64,000 bases of DNA from Marinomonas mediterranea MMB-1. GTDB taxonomy: Bacteria > Pseudomonadota > Gammaproteobacteria > Pseudomonadales > Marinomonadaceae. The notes under the pieces are model-generated. The model was given only the letters and a program-made list of their open reading frames with translations. It searched no databases and was not told the DNA's origin. The stretch lies in contig NC_015276.1 of NCBI RefSeq assembly GCF_000192865.1, positions 930,001 through 994,000 of the forward strand, written 5' to 3'. The first letter of the stretch is position 1. The number at the start of each line of letters is the position of its first letter. Position numbers and translations under genes: made by a program. This document shows, piece by piece, positions 17,316-25,573 of this stretch.

Positions 17316-17741
17316 GTGACGCTCGACTCCCTTCTTGTTCCTATTTGGATATCTATTCTTGTTGCAAGCTTGGCAACGGCATTTGCGACGCCATTTTTTA
17401 TTCTAAAAAGTCGAAGGCGCTCGAGCGTGGTGTTTGGCAATGATGCATTGTTATATAAAAAGGATGCGTTAGACCCAAAAGCTGGTGAGTTAAAGCTCGT
17501 TGTCGATCAGGTGGTATGGCTTGGGTTAATTTGTTCTGTCGAACGGCTGCCGTTACGCCTACATACTTCGAATTCAACGCTGAAAGCGCGTTTAGCTTAT
17601 AAAACAGCGTCCTATATACGGTCACTTAAACCTCAAAAAAAATACGTCTTTTTTAGAGATCAAATGACCTATTCGGAATACAGGTCTTTGTGTTCCTTTT
17701 CTGCCGTACAGAAAGTAAACACGCGCTTTAGTTCGGATTGA
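17316..17741 (+). CDS. YgfX/CptA-like membrane protein
   Basis: This small inner-membrane protein follows sdhE as in E. coli. The GTG at 17316 gives 141 residues, but the same frame is open upstream to sdhE and encodes FSRFDVAIWLLILICLIV from about 17265. That stretch is the expected first membrane segment with the usual FSRF lead, so the true start is probably a non-ATG codon at or inside the sdhE stop region. Two hydrophobic segments (about codons 5-20 of the extended frame and VPIWISILVASLATAFATPF) precede a soluble domain with VWLGLICSVERLPLRLH. Its 3' end overlaps the convergent nadB by 14 nt. YgfX was reported as the toxin of a toxin-antitoxin pair with SdhE, an idea since disputed. Confidence 0.7.
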   Translation: MTLDSLLVPIWISILVASLATAFATPFFILKSRRRSSVVFGNDALLYKKDALDPKAGELKLVVDQVVWLGLICSVERLPLRLHTSNSTLKARLAYKTASYIRSLKPQKKYVFFRDQMTYSEYRSLCSFSAVQKVNTRFSSD

Positions 17742-19323
17742 TGAGAGTTGGCTTGCTGTCATCGAGTTTGTTTGGGTAATCTAAGGTGTGGTGCAATCCT
17801 CGACTTTCTTTGCGTAACATGGCGGATTGAATGATCAAATCTGCGACGACCGCCAGGTTTCTAAGCTCGAGTAAGTCACTTGATACTTTGTAGTTACTGT
17901 AAAATTCATCGATTTCAGACTGAAGCATATCCACTCTGTGTTTTGCACGTAACAGCCGCTTGTCGGTTCTTACGATACCAACATAATCCCACATGAAGCG
18001 TCTTAGCTCGGCCCAGTTGTGTGTGATAACAACATCCTCGTCTGAGTTTGTGACTTGACTGTCATCCCAGTCTGGAATGGTGAACGACGCCGTCGCTCTG
18101 ACATCTTCACTAATGTGCTTCGCAGCAGAGCGTGCATACACGATGCATTCGAGCAGCGAGTTGCTTGCAAGTCGATTAGCACCGTGAAGTCCTGTGTAGG
18201 CCGTCTCACCAATAGCGTAGAGATTGCTTATATCGGTTGCACCGTGTTTATCTACGACGACTCCGCCACAGGTATAGTGTGCAGCGGGTACGACGGGAAT
18301 AGGTTCTTTTGTAATGTCGTAGCCACAGTCGAGACAACGTTTATAAATGGTGGGGAAGTGCGCTTTAATAAACTCTGGATCTTTGTGCGAAATATCCAGA
18401 TATACATGCTTTTCACCAAGACGTTTCATCTCGTGATCGATGGCTCTTGCGACGATGTCACGAGGGGCAAGTTCACCTCGTTCATCAAATTCGAACATAA
18501 AACGGGAGCCGTCGGACAGCAATAGACGACCGCCTTCGCCGCGTACGGCCTCTGAAATTAAGAAGGTTTTGGCTTTGGCGTCGTATAAACACGTTGGGTG
18601 GAATTGATTAAATTCCATGTTTCCAACTCGGCATCCTGCACGCCACGCCATTGCAATACCATCGCCTGATGCGGTATCTGGGTTGCTGGTGTAGAGGTAC
18701 ACTTTACTGCTTCCTCCACAGGCGAGTGCGACACGTTTACCGTGAAAAACTTCGATGGTGTCGTTTTCTAAATTGAGTGCGTATAAGCCCACGACTTTGT
18801 TGTCAGCGTCTGTAATGGCTGCATCAAGTTTTTGTGTGGTAATGAGATCGATCGCAACACGATCCGCGAAAAACGTAATGTTTGGGTGTTTTTTTGCATT
18901 TCGAATTAGCGTTTTGGAGATGGCGAGCCCTGTCGCATCGGCGCTGTGAATGATTCGTCGGTGGCTGTGCCCGCCTTCTTTCGTTAAGTGATAAGTCTCG
19001 CTTTCACCGTAACGTGTAAACGGAACGCCTTGGTCTATCAGCCAATCGATGCTTTCTTTTGAGTGTTCAACCGTAAATCTTACCGCTTCTTGGTCGCCTA
19101 GTTCTGCGCCCGCGCTAATGGTGTCATTAATATGCGATTCTACCGTATCTTTGTCCGATAGAACGGCCGCAACGCCGCCTTGAGCATAAAGGGTAGAGCC
19201 TTCTTTTATGTCACCTTTCGTCAATATCGCGACGGAATGTGTATCAGCAAGTTCCAAAGCTAACGTTAAGCCGGCTGCGCCTGCGCCAATAATGACGATA
19301 TCAAAGTGGTGGTGTTGACTCAT
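17728..19323 (-). CDS. nadB: L-aspartate oxidase
   Basis: This 531-residue flavoprotein makes iminoaspartate from L-aspartate, the first step of de novo NAD synthesis (with NadA). The FAD-binding GxGxxG is IIGAGAAGLTLALEL at the N-terminus. Further signatures are GSTLYAQGGVAAVL, the active-site region EGGHSHRRIIHSADATG, EFNQFHPTCLY, SEAVRGEGGRL, HYTCGGVVVD and GLHGANRLASNSLLE. Length and architecture are normal for the succinate dehydrogenase/fumarate reductase flavoprotein group. It is divergent from rpoE and convergent with ygfX, with a 14-nt overlap. A gene here between sdhE and rpoE is common in Pseudomonas-like genomes. Confidence 0.97.
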   Translation of the reverse strand: MSQHHHFDIVIIGAGAAGLTLALELADTHSVAILTKGDIKEGSTLYAQGGVAAVLSDKDTVESHINDTISAGAELGDQEAVRFTVEHSKESIDWLIDQGVPFTRYGESETYHLTKEGGHSHRRIIHSADATGLAISKTLIRNAKKHPNITFFADRVAIDLITTQKLDAAITDADNKVVGLYALNLENDTIEVFHGKRVALACGGSSKVYLYTSNPDTASGDGIAMAWRAGCRVGNMEFNQFHPTCLYDAKAKTFLISEAVRGEGGRLLLSDGSRFMFEFDERGELAPRDIVARAIDHEMKRLGEKHVYLDISHKDPEFIKAHFPTIYKRCLDCGYDITKEPIPVVPAAHYTCGGVVVDKHGATDISNLYAIGETAYTGLHGANRLASNSLLECIVYARSAAKHISEDVRATASFTIPDWDDSQVTNSDEDVVITHNWAELRRFMWDYVGIVRTDKRLLRAKHRVDMLQSEIDEFYSNYKVSSDLLELRNLAVVADLIIQSAMLRKESRGLHHTLDYPNKLDDSKPTLINPN

Positions 19324-19531
19324 ATTTTTATTCTGACTCCAATTAAGGGGATTAATGTTACTATTTATTGCCTTGTAGAGTGAATAGTTACGAGTGCTAT
19401 TTACACATTACTCTGCGTATTTATCTTGTAATGTGGTATTACGCCGCCATATCGCTACCAAATAGATGACGGGTTGATAGCAGATGAGCGCCAAGCGAGA
19501 TTCATCTTGTGCGCTAAATCTATAAATTGTG

Positions 19532-19559
19532 GGAACTTAATAAAACACCACTTGTCCAT
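19532..19559 (+). promoter_or_regulatory. Sigma-E-type promoter upstream of rpoE
   Basis: GGAACTT (19532-19538), a 15-bp spacer, then GTCCA (from 19554) match the sigma-E pattern GGAACTT-N15/16-GTCNA. The predicted start of transcription, around 19565, is about 45 nt before the rpoE ATG. This points to the usual autoregulation of the sigma-E operon. Confidence 0.75.
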
Positions 19560-19611
19560 TGTTGTAAGCTTAGTATGGGCGCAGAAGAAGAGGTTGAGGT
19601 ACGAGGTGCCT

Positions 19612-20199
19612 ATGCAGGAAGAGACGTCAAATGATAAGGCGTTGGTTAAAAGAGTACAGCAAGGTGATAAAAGAGCATTCGATTTGTTGGTTGCAAAATA
19701 CCAGCATAAAGTTGCTGCTCTGATTGGACGCTATATACAGGATAAACACGAAGTGTTGGATGTCTCCCAAGATAGCTTTATTAAAGCATATCGGGCGATT
19801 GATAGCTTTCGTGGCGAAAGCGCCTTTTATACTTGGCTGTATAGGATCGCTGTAAACACTGCGAAGAATCATCTTGTTGCTCGTTCCCGACGTCCGCCCA
19901 GTTCCGATGTTGAATTGGATGACGAAGAAATATTCAGTGACTACGATGGTTTAAAGGACATCAGTACGCCAGACGCCAATCTAAATAGAGATCGTCTGCA
20001 GGTTATGATCAACGATGCGATCAAACAACTACCGGAAGAGCTGCGCAGTGCGTTAACCCTTCGAGAGTTTGATGGCCTCAATTATGAAGAAATCGCGCAG
20101 ATAATGGATTGCCCAATAGGCACTGTGAGATCAAGAATATTTCGTGCGCGAGACGCAGTAGAGAAGAAAATTCGCCCTTTAATTGGGGCAGGAGACTGA
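19612..20199 (+). CDS. rpoE: RNA polymerase sigma-E factor (RpoE/AlgU)
   Basis: This is a 195-residue ECF sigma factor of the envelope-stress response. The ATG at 19612 with GAGGT upstream gives the expected length and N-terminus (MQEETSNDKALVKRVQQGDK); a TTG further upstream would add about 46 unlikely residues. Region 2 is FDLLVAKYQHKVAALIGRYI, then DSFIKAYRAIDSFRGESAFY, TWLYRIAVNTAKNHLVAR. Region 4 is QLPEELRSALTLREFDGLNY, EEIAQIMDCPIGTVRSRIFR. It heads the rpoE-rseA-rseB-rseC-mucD run, and a sigma-E-type promoter lies 50-80 bp upstream. Confidence 0.97.
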   Translation: MQEETSNDKALVKRVQQGDKRAFDLLVAKYQHKVAALIGRYIQDKHEVLDVSQDSFIKAYRAIDSFRGESAFYTWLYRIAVNTAKNHLVARSRRPPSSDVELDDEEIFSDYDGLKDISTPDANLNRDRLQVMINDAIKQLPEELRSALTLREFDGLNYEEIAQIMDCPIGTVRSRIFRARDAVEKKIRPLIGAGD

Positions 20200-20203
20200 T
20201 TGT

Positions 20204-20866
20204 ATGAAAGATCAATCTAAACCAACCCGTGATCAGAATGCGGACGTGAAAGAAGCAGTATCCGCCTTTATGGATTCAGAATTGTCCGCTGAAGAGCTGG
20301 ATGCTCTGCTGGCAAAAGATGCGTCACAATGGGCATCGAGCTTTGATCAGCTTCATAGCGTTAATCACGCTATCCACCATGAAAACAGCCCTTTAGTCGT
20401 AGATACTCAGTCCTTTTTGGCGGGTATGCATGACAAAATGGCGATGGAAGAAGCGGCGGCTGGACAATCGGATAACGTTGTATCGATGACAACGTCAAGA
20501 GTGTCTGAGCGCGTCGAACACAGTACAGGGCGCCGTAAGCCAACCAAACTGTTCGGTGGTGTGATGTTTGGCGGCGCGATTGCAGCCAGTGTGGCGTTCG
20601 CTGTCGTATTGGGTGGCAACCTTTTGTTGAACCCAAACGGCGGTTCTGAGCCAAGTGTTGATCAAGTCGCAAATACATTTGAAGCCGATACGCAAATTGC
20701 GCCAATTGAAAGCTTAAAAGACGATTCGGCTTTGGCTAACAATGAGCGTTTGCAGGAATATCTAAAACGCCATGCTGAGCAGTCGGCGTTGACTTCTGGC
20801 CAAGGTATGATGCCAATGGCACGAGTCGTTAGTTACCCAACTGAAACGTCGGAACAAGAGAAGTAG
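20204..20866 (+). CDS. rseA: Anti-sigma-E factor RseA (MucA)
   Basis: This is a 220-residue single-pass inner-membrane protein that holds RpoE inactive until DegS and RseP cleave it. The start ATG at 20204, 4 nt after the rpoE stop, follows GGAGACTGA. The N-terminal cytoplasmic part has the RseA_N pattern VKEAVSAFMDSELSAEELDA, and SQWASSFDQLHSVNHAIH. The membrane segment is GGVMFGGAIAASVAFAVVLG (about residues 120-140). The periplasmic tail contains LKRHAEQSALTSGQGMMPMA, close to the conserved tail of the family that RseB binds. It is co-transcribed with rpoE and rseB. Confidence 0.93.
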   Translation: MKDQSKPTRDQNADVKEAVSAFMDSELSAEELDALLAKDASQWASSFDQLHSVNHAIHHENSPLVVDTQSFLAGMHDKMAMEEAAAGQSDNVVSMTTSRVSERVEHSTGRRKPTKLFGGVMFGGAIAASVAFAVVLGGNLLLNPNGGSEPSVDQVANTFEADTQIAPIESLKDDSALANNERLQEYLKRHAEQSALTSGQGMMPMARVVSYPTETSEQEK

Positions 20867-20869
20867 TCG

Positions 20870-21982
20870 ATGCTCCGTTCGCTGACGAAGTGGTTTATGT
20901 TTCTCGGTCTTTTTTTATCGACCGCTCTGTACGCTGATGCTGTTGTTTCTTCTTCAAGCACTGTTTCGTCTTCAAGCACTGTGTCCTCTTCAGACATGGT
21001 TCTGTCCTCTTCAGACATGGTTCTGTCCTCAGAGACGGTTGCCAGCGCAGAAGTAACGTCTAATCTTCAGGCTGAATCACAACAAGAGCGCCTTTCGCTA
21101 ACCCCGATAGGCTGGCTGAAAAAGATGACGTCTGCTTTTTCTGAGTTGAACTACGATGGCACCTTTGTGCATACGGGGCAAAATCGGCTTAACAGTATGC
21201 GCATTCGTCATGGTTTGATTGGCGGTGTGGAATATGAAAGTTTAGAAGACCTTGATGGTGCTGATGTTACGCTTATTCGTGTAGATGATAGCCTAATTTG
21301 TATTTCGCCAGACGAGGCTGCATTAAACGCCTCCGCGTTTTGGAATCAGCCTTTCAGCCGCTTTAGAAAGCTTGATGAAGAGCGTTTGAAAGTCGGCTAT
21401 CACATTAAACAAAGTGCTAAAAAAGTTCGTATTGCTGGGCGTTACGCGACGATTATCCAGCTGATTCCAAAAGATGAACACCGATTTGGACATGGCTTTT
21501 GGCTGGACAGAGAGACTGGCTTTCTTTTGAAGCATGATATGTATGATCGTAAAGGTCATTTATTGGAAAGAACGCAGTTTGCATCATTAAGCCTTAATCC
21601 AGACTTGAAAGTAACAGACTTCACCCCTAATAAGGATTCCTACAAGGTTTCGTTTGAATCTGAGCCTCCTCAAGAGGTTGCAAACAGTTGGAAATTTGAC
21701 TGGCTTCCTGATGGCTTTGATATGGTGTGGTCGAAAGCCCATTTGATCCGAAATGGCGCTCACATGTTGCTGTTATCAGATGGCATGGCGACGGTTTCTG
21801 TCTTTGTTGAGCCGACTCGAAAAGACGTGCCAATGCACATGATGTCGAGAGGCGCTACTTATGCTGGAGAGCGGACGATGATAATACAAGGTAATCGTTA
21901 TTTACTGACCCTGGTCGGCGAAGTCCCTCCTGTAACAATCGAAACCTTGATGTCAGTATTTATGCCAAAGGCGACACCATGA
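20870..21982 (+). CDS. rseB: Sigma-E regulatory protein RseB (MucB) with Ser-rich repeat insertion
   Basis: This is a 370-residue periplasmic protein that binds RseA and shields it from DegS, sensing mislocalised lipids or LPS. A signal peptide (MLRSLTKWFMFLGLFLSTAL) is followed by a repetitive linker of about 40 residues (SSSSTVSSSSTV, then SSSDMVL twice). The conserved MucB/RseB N-domain then begins at WLKKMTSAFSELNYDGTFVH. The two lobes continue through LDRETGFLLKHDMYDRKG, and the C-domain through VANSWKFDWLPDGFDMV and MMSRGATYAGERTMIIQGNR. The linker is encoded by tandem repeats at 20951-21028 and makes the protein some 40-50 residues longer than usual. Its stop overlaps rseC by 4 nt. Confidence 0.93.
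   Translation: MLRSLTKWFMFLGLFLSTALYADAVVSSSSTVSSSSTVSSSDMVLSSSDMVLSSETVASAEVTSNLQAESQQERLSLTPIGWLKKMTSAFSELNYDGTFVHTGQNRLNSMRIRHGLIGGVEYESLEDLDGADVTLIRVDDSLICISPDEAALNASAFWNQPFSRFRKLDEERLKVGYHIKQSAKKVRIAGRYATIIQLIPKDEHRFGHGFWLDRETGFLLKHDMYDRKGHLLERTQFASLSLNPDLKVTDFTPNKDSYKVSFESEPPQEVANSWKFDWLPDGFDMVWSKAHLIRNGAHMLLLSDGMATVSVFVEPTRKDVPMHMMSRGATYAGERTMIIQGNRYLLTLVGEVPPVTIETLMSVFMPKATP
20951..21028 (+). repeat. In-frame tandem repeats in rseB
   Basis: An 18-bp unit (TCTTCAAGCACTGT...) occurs twice at 20951-20986 with three differences. A 21-bp unit (TCTTCAGACATGGTT...) follows twice and identically at 20987-21028. Both units are multiples of three, so copy changes would lengthen or shorten the Ser-rich linker without a frameshift. 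Confidence 0.9.
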
Positions 21983-22446
21983 TTGAAGAAAATGGCACAG
22001 TGTTAGCGGTTGATGACGGCTTTGCAGAAGTCGAGACGATTCGCACGAGTTCGTGTGAAACGTGTCGAGCACGACATGGTTGTGGACACCATACTATTGC
22101 CAAAGTGACGAACAGTAATCGAATGCAAATGAAAGCCATCGCACCAATGCCAGTAAAAGTAGGGCAAAAAGTGGTGGTGGGCATTCCAGAAGATACTCTT
22201 TTGCAAGCGTCGATGTGGATGTATGCGATTCCTTTATTGGGGCTGATGCTCGGCGCGACATTACCGTCTCTGTTTACTGCGCAAACGTTTGTATCCATTT
22301 TACTGGCGTGTTTTGGTTTCGCTGGTGGCCTGTATTTGGCACGACGTAAGTCCCAACAAGAAACCGATAACCCCAATTTTTACCCCAAAATATTACGTAT
22401 AGATTCGAGTCAAAAGCGGAGCATAGAGATTGTTCAGAGCTTTTGA
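21979..22446 (+). CDS. rseC: RseC/MucC-like SoxR-reducing system protein
   Basis: This is a 155-residue inner-membrane protein. The Cys-rich N-terminus SSCETCRARHGCGHHTIAK (about residues 25-45) matches the RseC cluster. Two hydrophobic segments follow: MWMYAIPLLGLMLGATLPSL and FVSILLACFGFAGGLYLA. RseC is thought to act with the Rsx complex in reducing SoxR and to modulate sigma-E, and its exact role remains unclear. The ATG at 21979 overlaps the rseB stop as ATGA, indicating translational coupling. Length and position between rseB and the DegP-type protease are as in Pseudomonas (algU-mucABCD). Confidence 0.92.
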   Translation: MIEENGTVLAVDDGFAEVETIRTSSCETCRARHGCGHHTIAKVTNSNRMQMKAIAPMPVKVGQKVVVGIPEDTLLQASMWMYAIPLLGLMLGATLPSLFTAQTFVSILLACFGFAGGLYLARRKSQQETDNPNFYPKILRIDSSQKRSIEIVQSF

Positions 22447-22505
22447 TCTGACACTTCTTCACCTGGCACTGTAATGAAATTGGTACATCTAAGGAGACCA
22501 AATTA

Positions 22506-23915
22506 ATGAACAGATTGCTTAAAACCATGAGCGTGGCTGCTATCAGTTTTACACTGATGTTCTCCATGTTTGCAAATGCAGCGGCAAACTTACCGGATTT
22601 TACAGATTTGGTAGAAAAAACGTCGCCTGCGGTCGTTAACATAAGTACGGAGCAAACGCAGTCAAGCGCCACTGGAAGGCAACTCAACCCGGATGCGCAA
22701 GAGCTTAATGAGTTCTTTCGTCACTTCTTTGGCCAACAACCTTTTGGTCAGCAACAGTCTCCAAAAAGACAGCAGCAGCGTCAGCGCAGCTCGTTGGGGT
22801 CTGGCTTTATTATTTCAAAAGACGGCTATGTTTTGACAAACAACCATGTCATTGACGGCGCCGATGTGATTCATGTTCGTTTAAACGACCGACGTGAATA
22901 CGAAGCGAAGTTGGTGGGAACCGATGCACGCACCGATCTCGCGTTGCTTAAGATTGAGGCAGACGATCTTCCTACCGTAAAAATGGCTGATTCAGATGAC
23001 TTGAAAGCGGGTCAATGGGTGGTTGCTATCGGTTCACCGTTTGGTTTTGATTATACAGTGACAGCAGGTATCGTCAGTGCATTAGGTCGTAATCTGCCAA
23101 GTGATAACTACGTTCCATTTATTCAAACGGACGTGGCGATCAACCCTGGTAACTCAGGCGGTCCTTTGTTCAACCTTGATGGTGAAGTGGTCGGCATAAA
23201 CTCACAGATCTATACACGTTCTGGCGGTTTTATGGGCGTGTCGTTTGCGATCCCTTCTAAAGTCGCAATGTCTGTCGTTGATCAATTGAAAGCGGACGGT
23301 AAAGTATCACGTGCTTGGTTGGGCGTGATTATTCAGGATGTGAACAATGATCTGGCCGAATCCTTTGGTTTGGACCGCCCTCACGGTGCGTTAGTGAGTC
23401 GTGTCATGCCGGGGTCACCTGCTGAAAAAGCGGGTTTACAGCCTGGTGACATTATTATGTCTTTCGAGGGTAAAACTATCGAGCATTCATCTGAGTTGCC
23501 TTACATTGTTGGCCGTATGAAAGCGGATAGTGAGGTTACTGCTAAGGTCTTCCGCGATGGCGACGAGAAAACCATCGACTTTACGTTAGATAAACGTCCA
23601 GATGATTCAAAGTTGGCTAGCCAAGATCAACAGCAGCAAAATCGTTTAGGAATGATTGTCGGCGAAGTACCTGAGAAGCTAGCGTCTCGTCTTACGATTC
23701 AGGGTGGCGTTGTGGTTGAGCAGGTGTTAGGTGGTACTGCCGCACGCAATGGTTTACAACAAGGCGATGTCATTACGATGTTAAACGGTAAGCGCATCAA
23801 CGGCGTTGATGACTTCTCGGATATCGCAAAAGGCATTCCAAGCAACCGCTCAGTGCCGATGCGCGTTATTCGTGATGGTTACCCGATGTTTATTCCTTTT
23901 AAAATTGTGGAATAA
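22506..23915 (+). CDS. mucD: DegP/MucD-family periplasmic serine protease
   Basis: This is a 469-residue periplasmic protease-chaperone that clears misfolded envelope proteins and is the last gene of the sigma-E operon. A signal peptide ends about FANAAA. The trypsin-like domain has the catalytic His in NNHVIDGAD, Asp in DARTDLALLK and Ser in INPGNSGGPL. A Q-rich loop (FFGQQPFGQQQSPKRQQQRQ) lies between the first strands, as in DegP/DegQ LA loops. Two PDZ domains follow: AWLGVIIQDVNNDLAESFGL with SPAEKAGLQPGDIIM, and GGTAARNGLQQGDVITMLNG. An AAGGAGACC site precedes the ATG, and a strong terminator follows at 23944-23981. Confidence 0.96.
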   Translation: MNRLLKTMSVAAISFTLMFSMFANAAANLPDFTDLVEKTSPAVVNISTEQTQSSATGRQLNPDAQELNEFFRHFFGQQPFGQQQSPKRQQQRQRSSLGSGFIISKDGYVLTNNHVIDGADVIHVRLNDRREYEAKLVGTDARTDLALLKIEADDLPTVKMADSDDLKAGQWVVAIGSPFGFDYTVTAGIVSALGRNLPSDNYVPFIQTDVAINPGNSGGPLFNLDGEVVGINSQIYTRSGGFMGVSFAIPSKVAMSVVDQLKADGKVSRAWLGVIIQDVNNDLAESFGLDRPHGALVSRVMPGSPAEKAGLQPGDIIMSFEGKTIEHSSELPYIVGRMKADSEVTAKVFRDGDEKTIDFTLDKRPDDSKLASQDQQQQNRLGMIVGEVPEKLASRLTIQGGVVVEQVLGGTAARNGLQQGDVITMLNGKRINGVDDFSDIAKGIPSNRSVPMRVIRDGYPMFIPFKIVE

Positions 23916-23943
23916 CGATTCGTTATCTTTAGGTAAATAACGT

Positions 23944-23981
23944 AAAAAAGCCCAAACGTTGCAAAACGTTTGGGCTTTTTT
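23944..23981. terminator. Strong bidirectional terminator
   Basis: AAAAAAGCCCAAACGTT pairs perfectly with AACGTTTGGGCTTTTTT across a GCAA tetraloop, with A and T runs at the outer ends. It ends the sigma-E operon (+) and serves the convergent argA (-). Confidence 0.95.
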
Positions 23982-24023
23982 GTTTATGTACTATATCGCT
24001 GTGCCTTTGATTAGATCACTGCA

Positions 24024-25334
24024 TTACAGTGTTTTGGCAAAAATCTTCGAGTTTCGTTGGTAGTTATAAAGCGCTTGCTTTTGAGTGGGTAAATCGTCGA
24101 TACGTGTCTCTTTAAAACCGTGTTCGATAAACCAATGCGCAGTACGGGTGGTCAACAAAAACAGTGTTTTTAACCCTAGCTTTTTCGCTTCGCTTTCAAT
24201 GCCTTTTAATAAAAGCTCTCCACGGTTTGAGCCCCTGTAATTAGGCGATACCGCAAGACAGGCAAGTTCGCCTGATAATTCCTCTTCAAACGGATATAAG
24301 GCCGCGCAGGCGACAATGGCTCCGTCGCGTTCGATAACAATGAAGCGGTTTATTTCGTTTTCTAAAAGCTCTCGAGAGCGCCTTACTAATGCGCCTTTTT
24401 CTTCCAACGGTGCAAGCAGTGCCATCATGCCACCAACGTCGTCGATGTTCGCAGATCGCAACTGCTCATAGCTGTCTTCGTCTATCATGGTGCCTGCGCC
24501 TTCACGGGTGAAGAGCTCTCTTAAAAGGCCGCCATTGTGATTGAAGGAAATCAAGTGAGCACGAGGAACATTTGCTCGAATGCTTTTTACGCACGCTTCA
24601 AGTGCCGTGTGGGCCGTTGAGCTTAGGTTGCGGCTGTGTAGTATGGTTTCTGCATCGCGTGCGAGTAATTCGGACACCATTGTACCATCCGTGTTGAAGA
24701 CGCCGTCTTCTTCTGAGTAGATAATTAGCTTGTCGGCTTTTAGTTGAATCGCGGCCTGCGTCGCCACGTCTTCCGCTTTTAAGTTAAATACCTCTCCGGT
24801 AGGAGAGAAGCCCAAGTGTGGCAATAGAACCATATTGTCATCTTTTAGAAGGCGAAATATCGCTTCTGAGTCGATGCGGCGCACCTCACCGGAAAAGCCG
24901 TAATCAATGCCATCTACCACACCCAGTGGTCGAGCGATCACAAAGTTGCCACTGCATACTTTTAAGCGAGCATTTGCCATTGGGGTATTGGCAAGCCCCA
25001 TCGATAATTGTGCTTCTAGCTGAACACGCACAGCCGCAGACGCTTGTATGATATCCAAAAGCTGATCGTGAGGCGTGACGCGATAACCGCCTTCAAACTG
25101 ACGGTTTAATTGTCGGCTGTTAAGTACCCTGTCTATTTGCGGGCGTGCCCCTTGTACAAGCACGAGTCGAATGCCAAGAGAGTCCAGCAGGGCAAGGTCA
25201 TGAATAATGCCTGAAAACATCGGGCTCTCAAGTGCTTCTCCTGGAATCAAGATGACAAAGGTTTTACCCCGGTGGGCATTGATATAGGGAGAGGAATGGC
25301 GAAACCATTCAACATAATTTAACTCGTCAGACAC
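24024..25334 (-). CDS. argA: Amino-acid N-acetyltransferase (N-acetylglutamate synthase)
   Basis: This 436-residue enzyme transfers acetyl from acetyl-CoA to glutamate, the first step of arginine synthesis. The N-terminal half is an amino-acid-kinase fold (FVILIPGEALESPMFSGIIH, DLALLDSLGIRLVLVQGARP) that carries the arginine-feedback site in the family. The C-terminal GNAT domain has ELACLAVSPNYRGSNRGELL (acetyl-CoA loop) and LFLLTTRTAHWFIEHGFKE. Length agrees with the E. coli enzyme (about 440). It reads away from argE with a 240-bp gap holding a MITE, and both arginine genes are on the same strand. Confidence 0.97.
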   Translation of the reverse strand: MSDELNYVEWFRHSSPYINAHRGKTFVILIPGEALESPMFSGIIHDLALLDSLGIRLVLVQGARPQIDRVLNSRQLNRQFEGGYRVTPHDQLLDIIQASAAVRVQLEAQLSMGLANTPMANARLKVCSGNFVIARPLGVVDGIDYGFSGEVRRIDSEAIFRLLKDDNMVLLPHLGFSPTGEVFNLKAEDVATQAAIQLKADKLIIYSEEDGVFNTDGTMVSELLARDAETILHSRNLSSTAHTALEACVKSIRANVPRAHLISFNHNGGLLRELFTREGAGTMIDEDSYEQLRSANIDDVGGMMALLAPLEEKGALVRRSRELLENEINRFIVIERDGAIVACAALYPFEEELSGELACLAVSPNYRGSNRGELLLKGIESEAKKLGLKTLFLLTTRTAHWFIEHGFKETRIDDLPTQKQALYNYQRNSKIFAKTL

Positions 25335-25384
25335 GATGAAATTCTATTCCTAGTTGTTAATAAAGTGTTCCGTAGGTCTATCAT

Positions 25385-25524
25385 GAGACCTTTGCACGAT
25401 GACTACGCTCTCCAATACAGTGTTAAAAAGAGACTCAAAATGCTCATTTATAATGCATAAACTCCGCTTCTTCGTCTATTTTTGCCTCGTCTTGGCTTTG
25501 CTCGTGACTTCGTGCAAAGGTCTC
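25385..25524. mobile_element. 140-bp MITE with 15-bp terminal repeats
   Basis: GAGACCTTTGCACGA at 25385-25399 and its exact reverse complement at 25510-25524 bound a 140-bp segment. ATCAT is duplicated on both sides (25380-25384 and 25525-25529), a 5-bp target duplication. No transposase gene lies inside; a 72-codon open frame crossing it is not credible. The terminal sequence resembles ends seen on IS5/IS4-type elements, but the parent family is uncertain. Confidence 0.88.
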
Positions 25525-25573
25525 ATCATATCTCTTAATGCAAAAAAATATGACCCTTTTAATAGAGCTGTTT

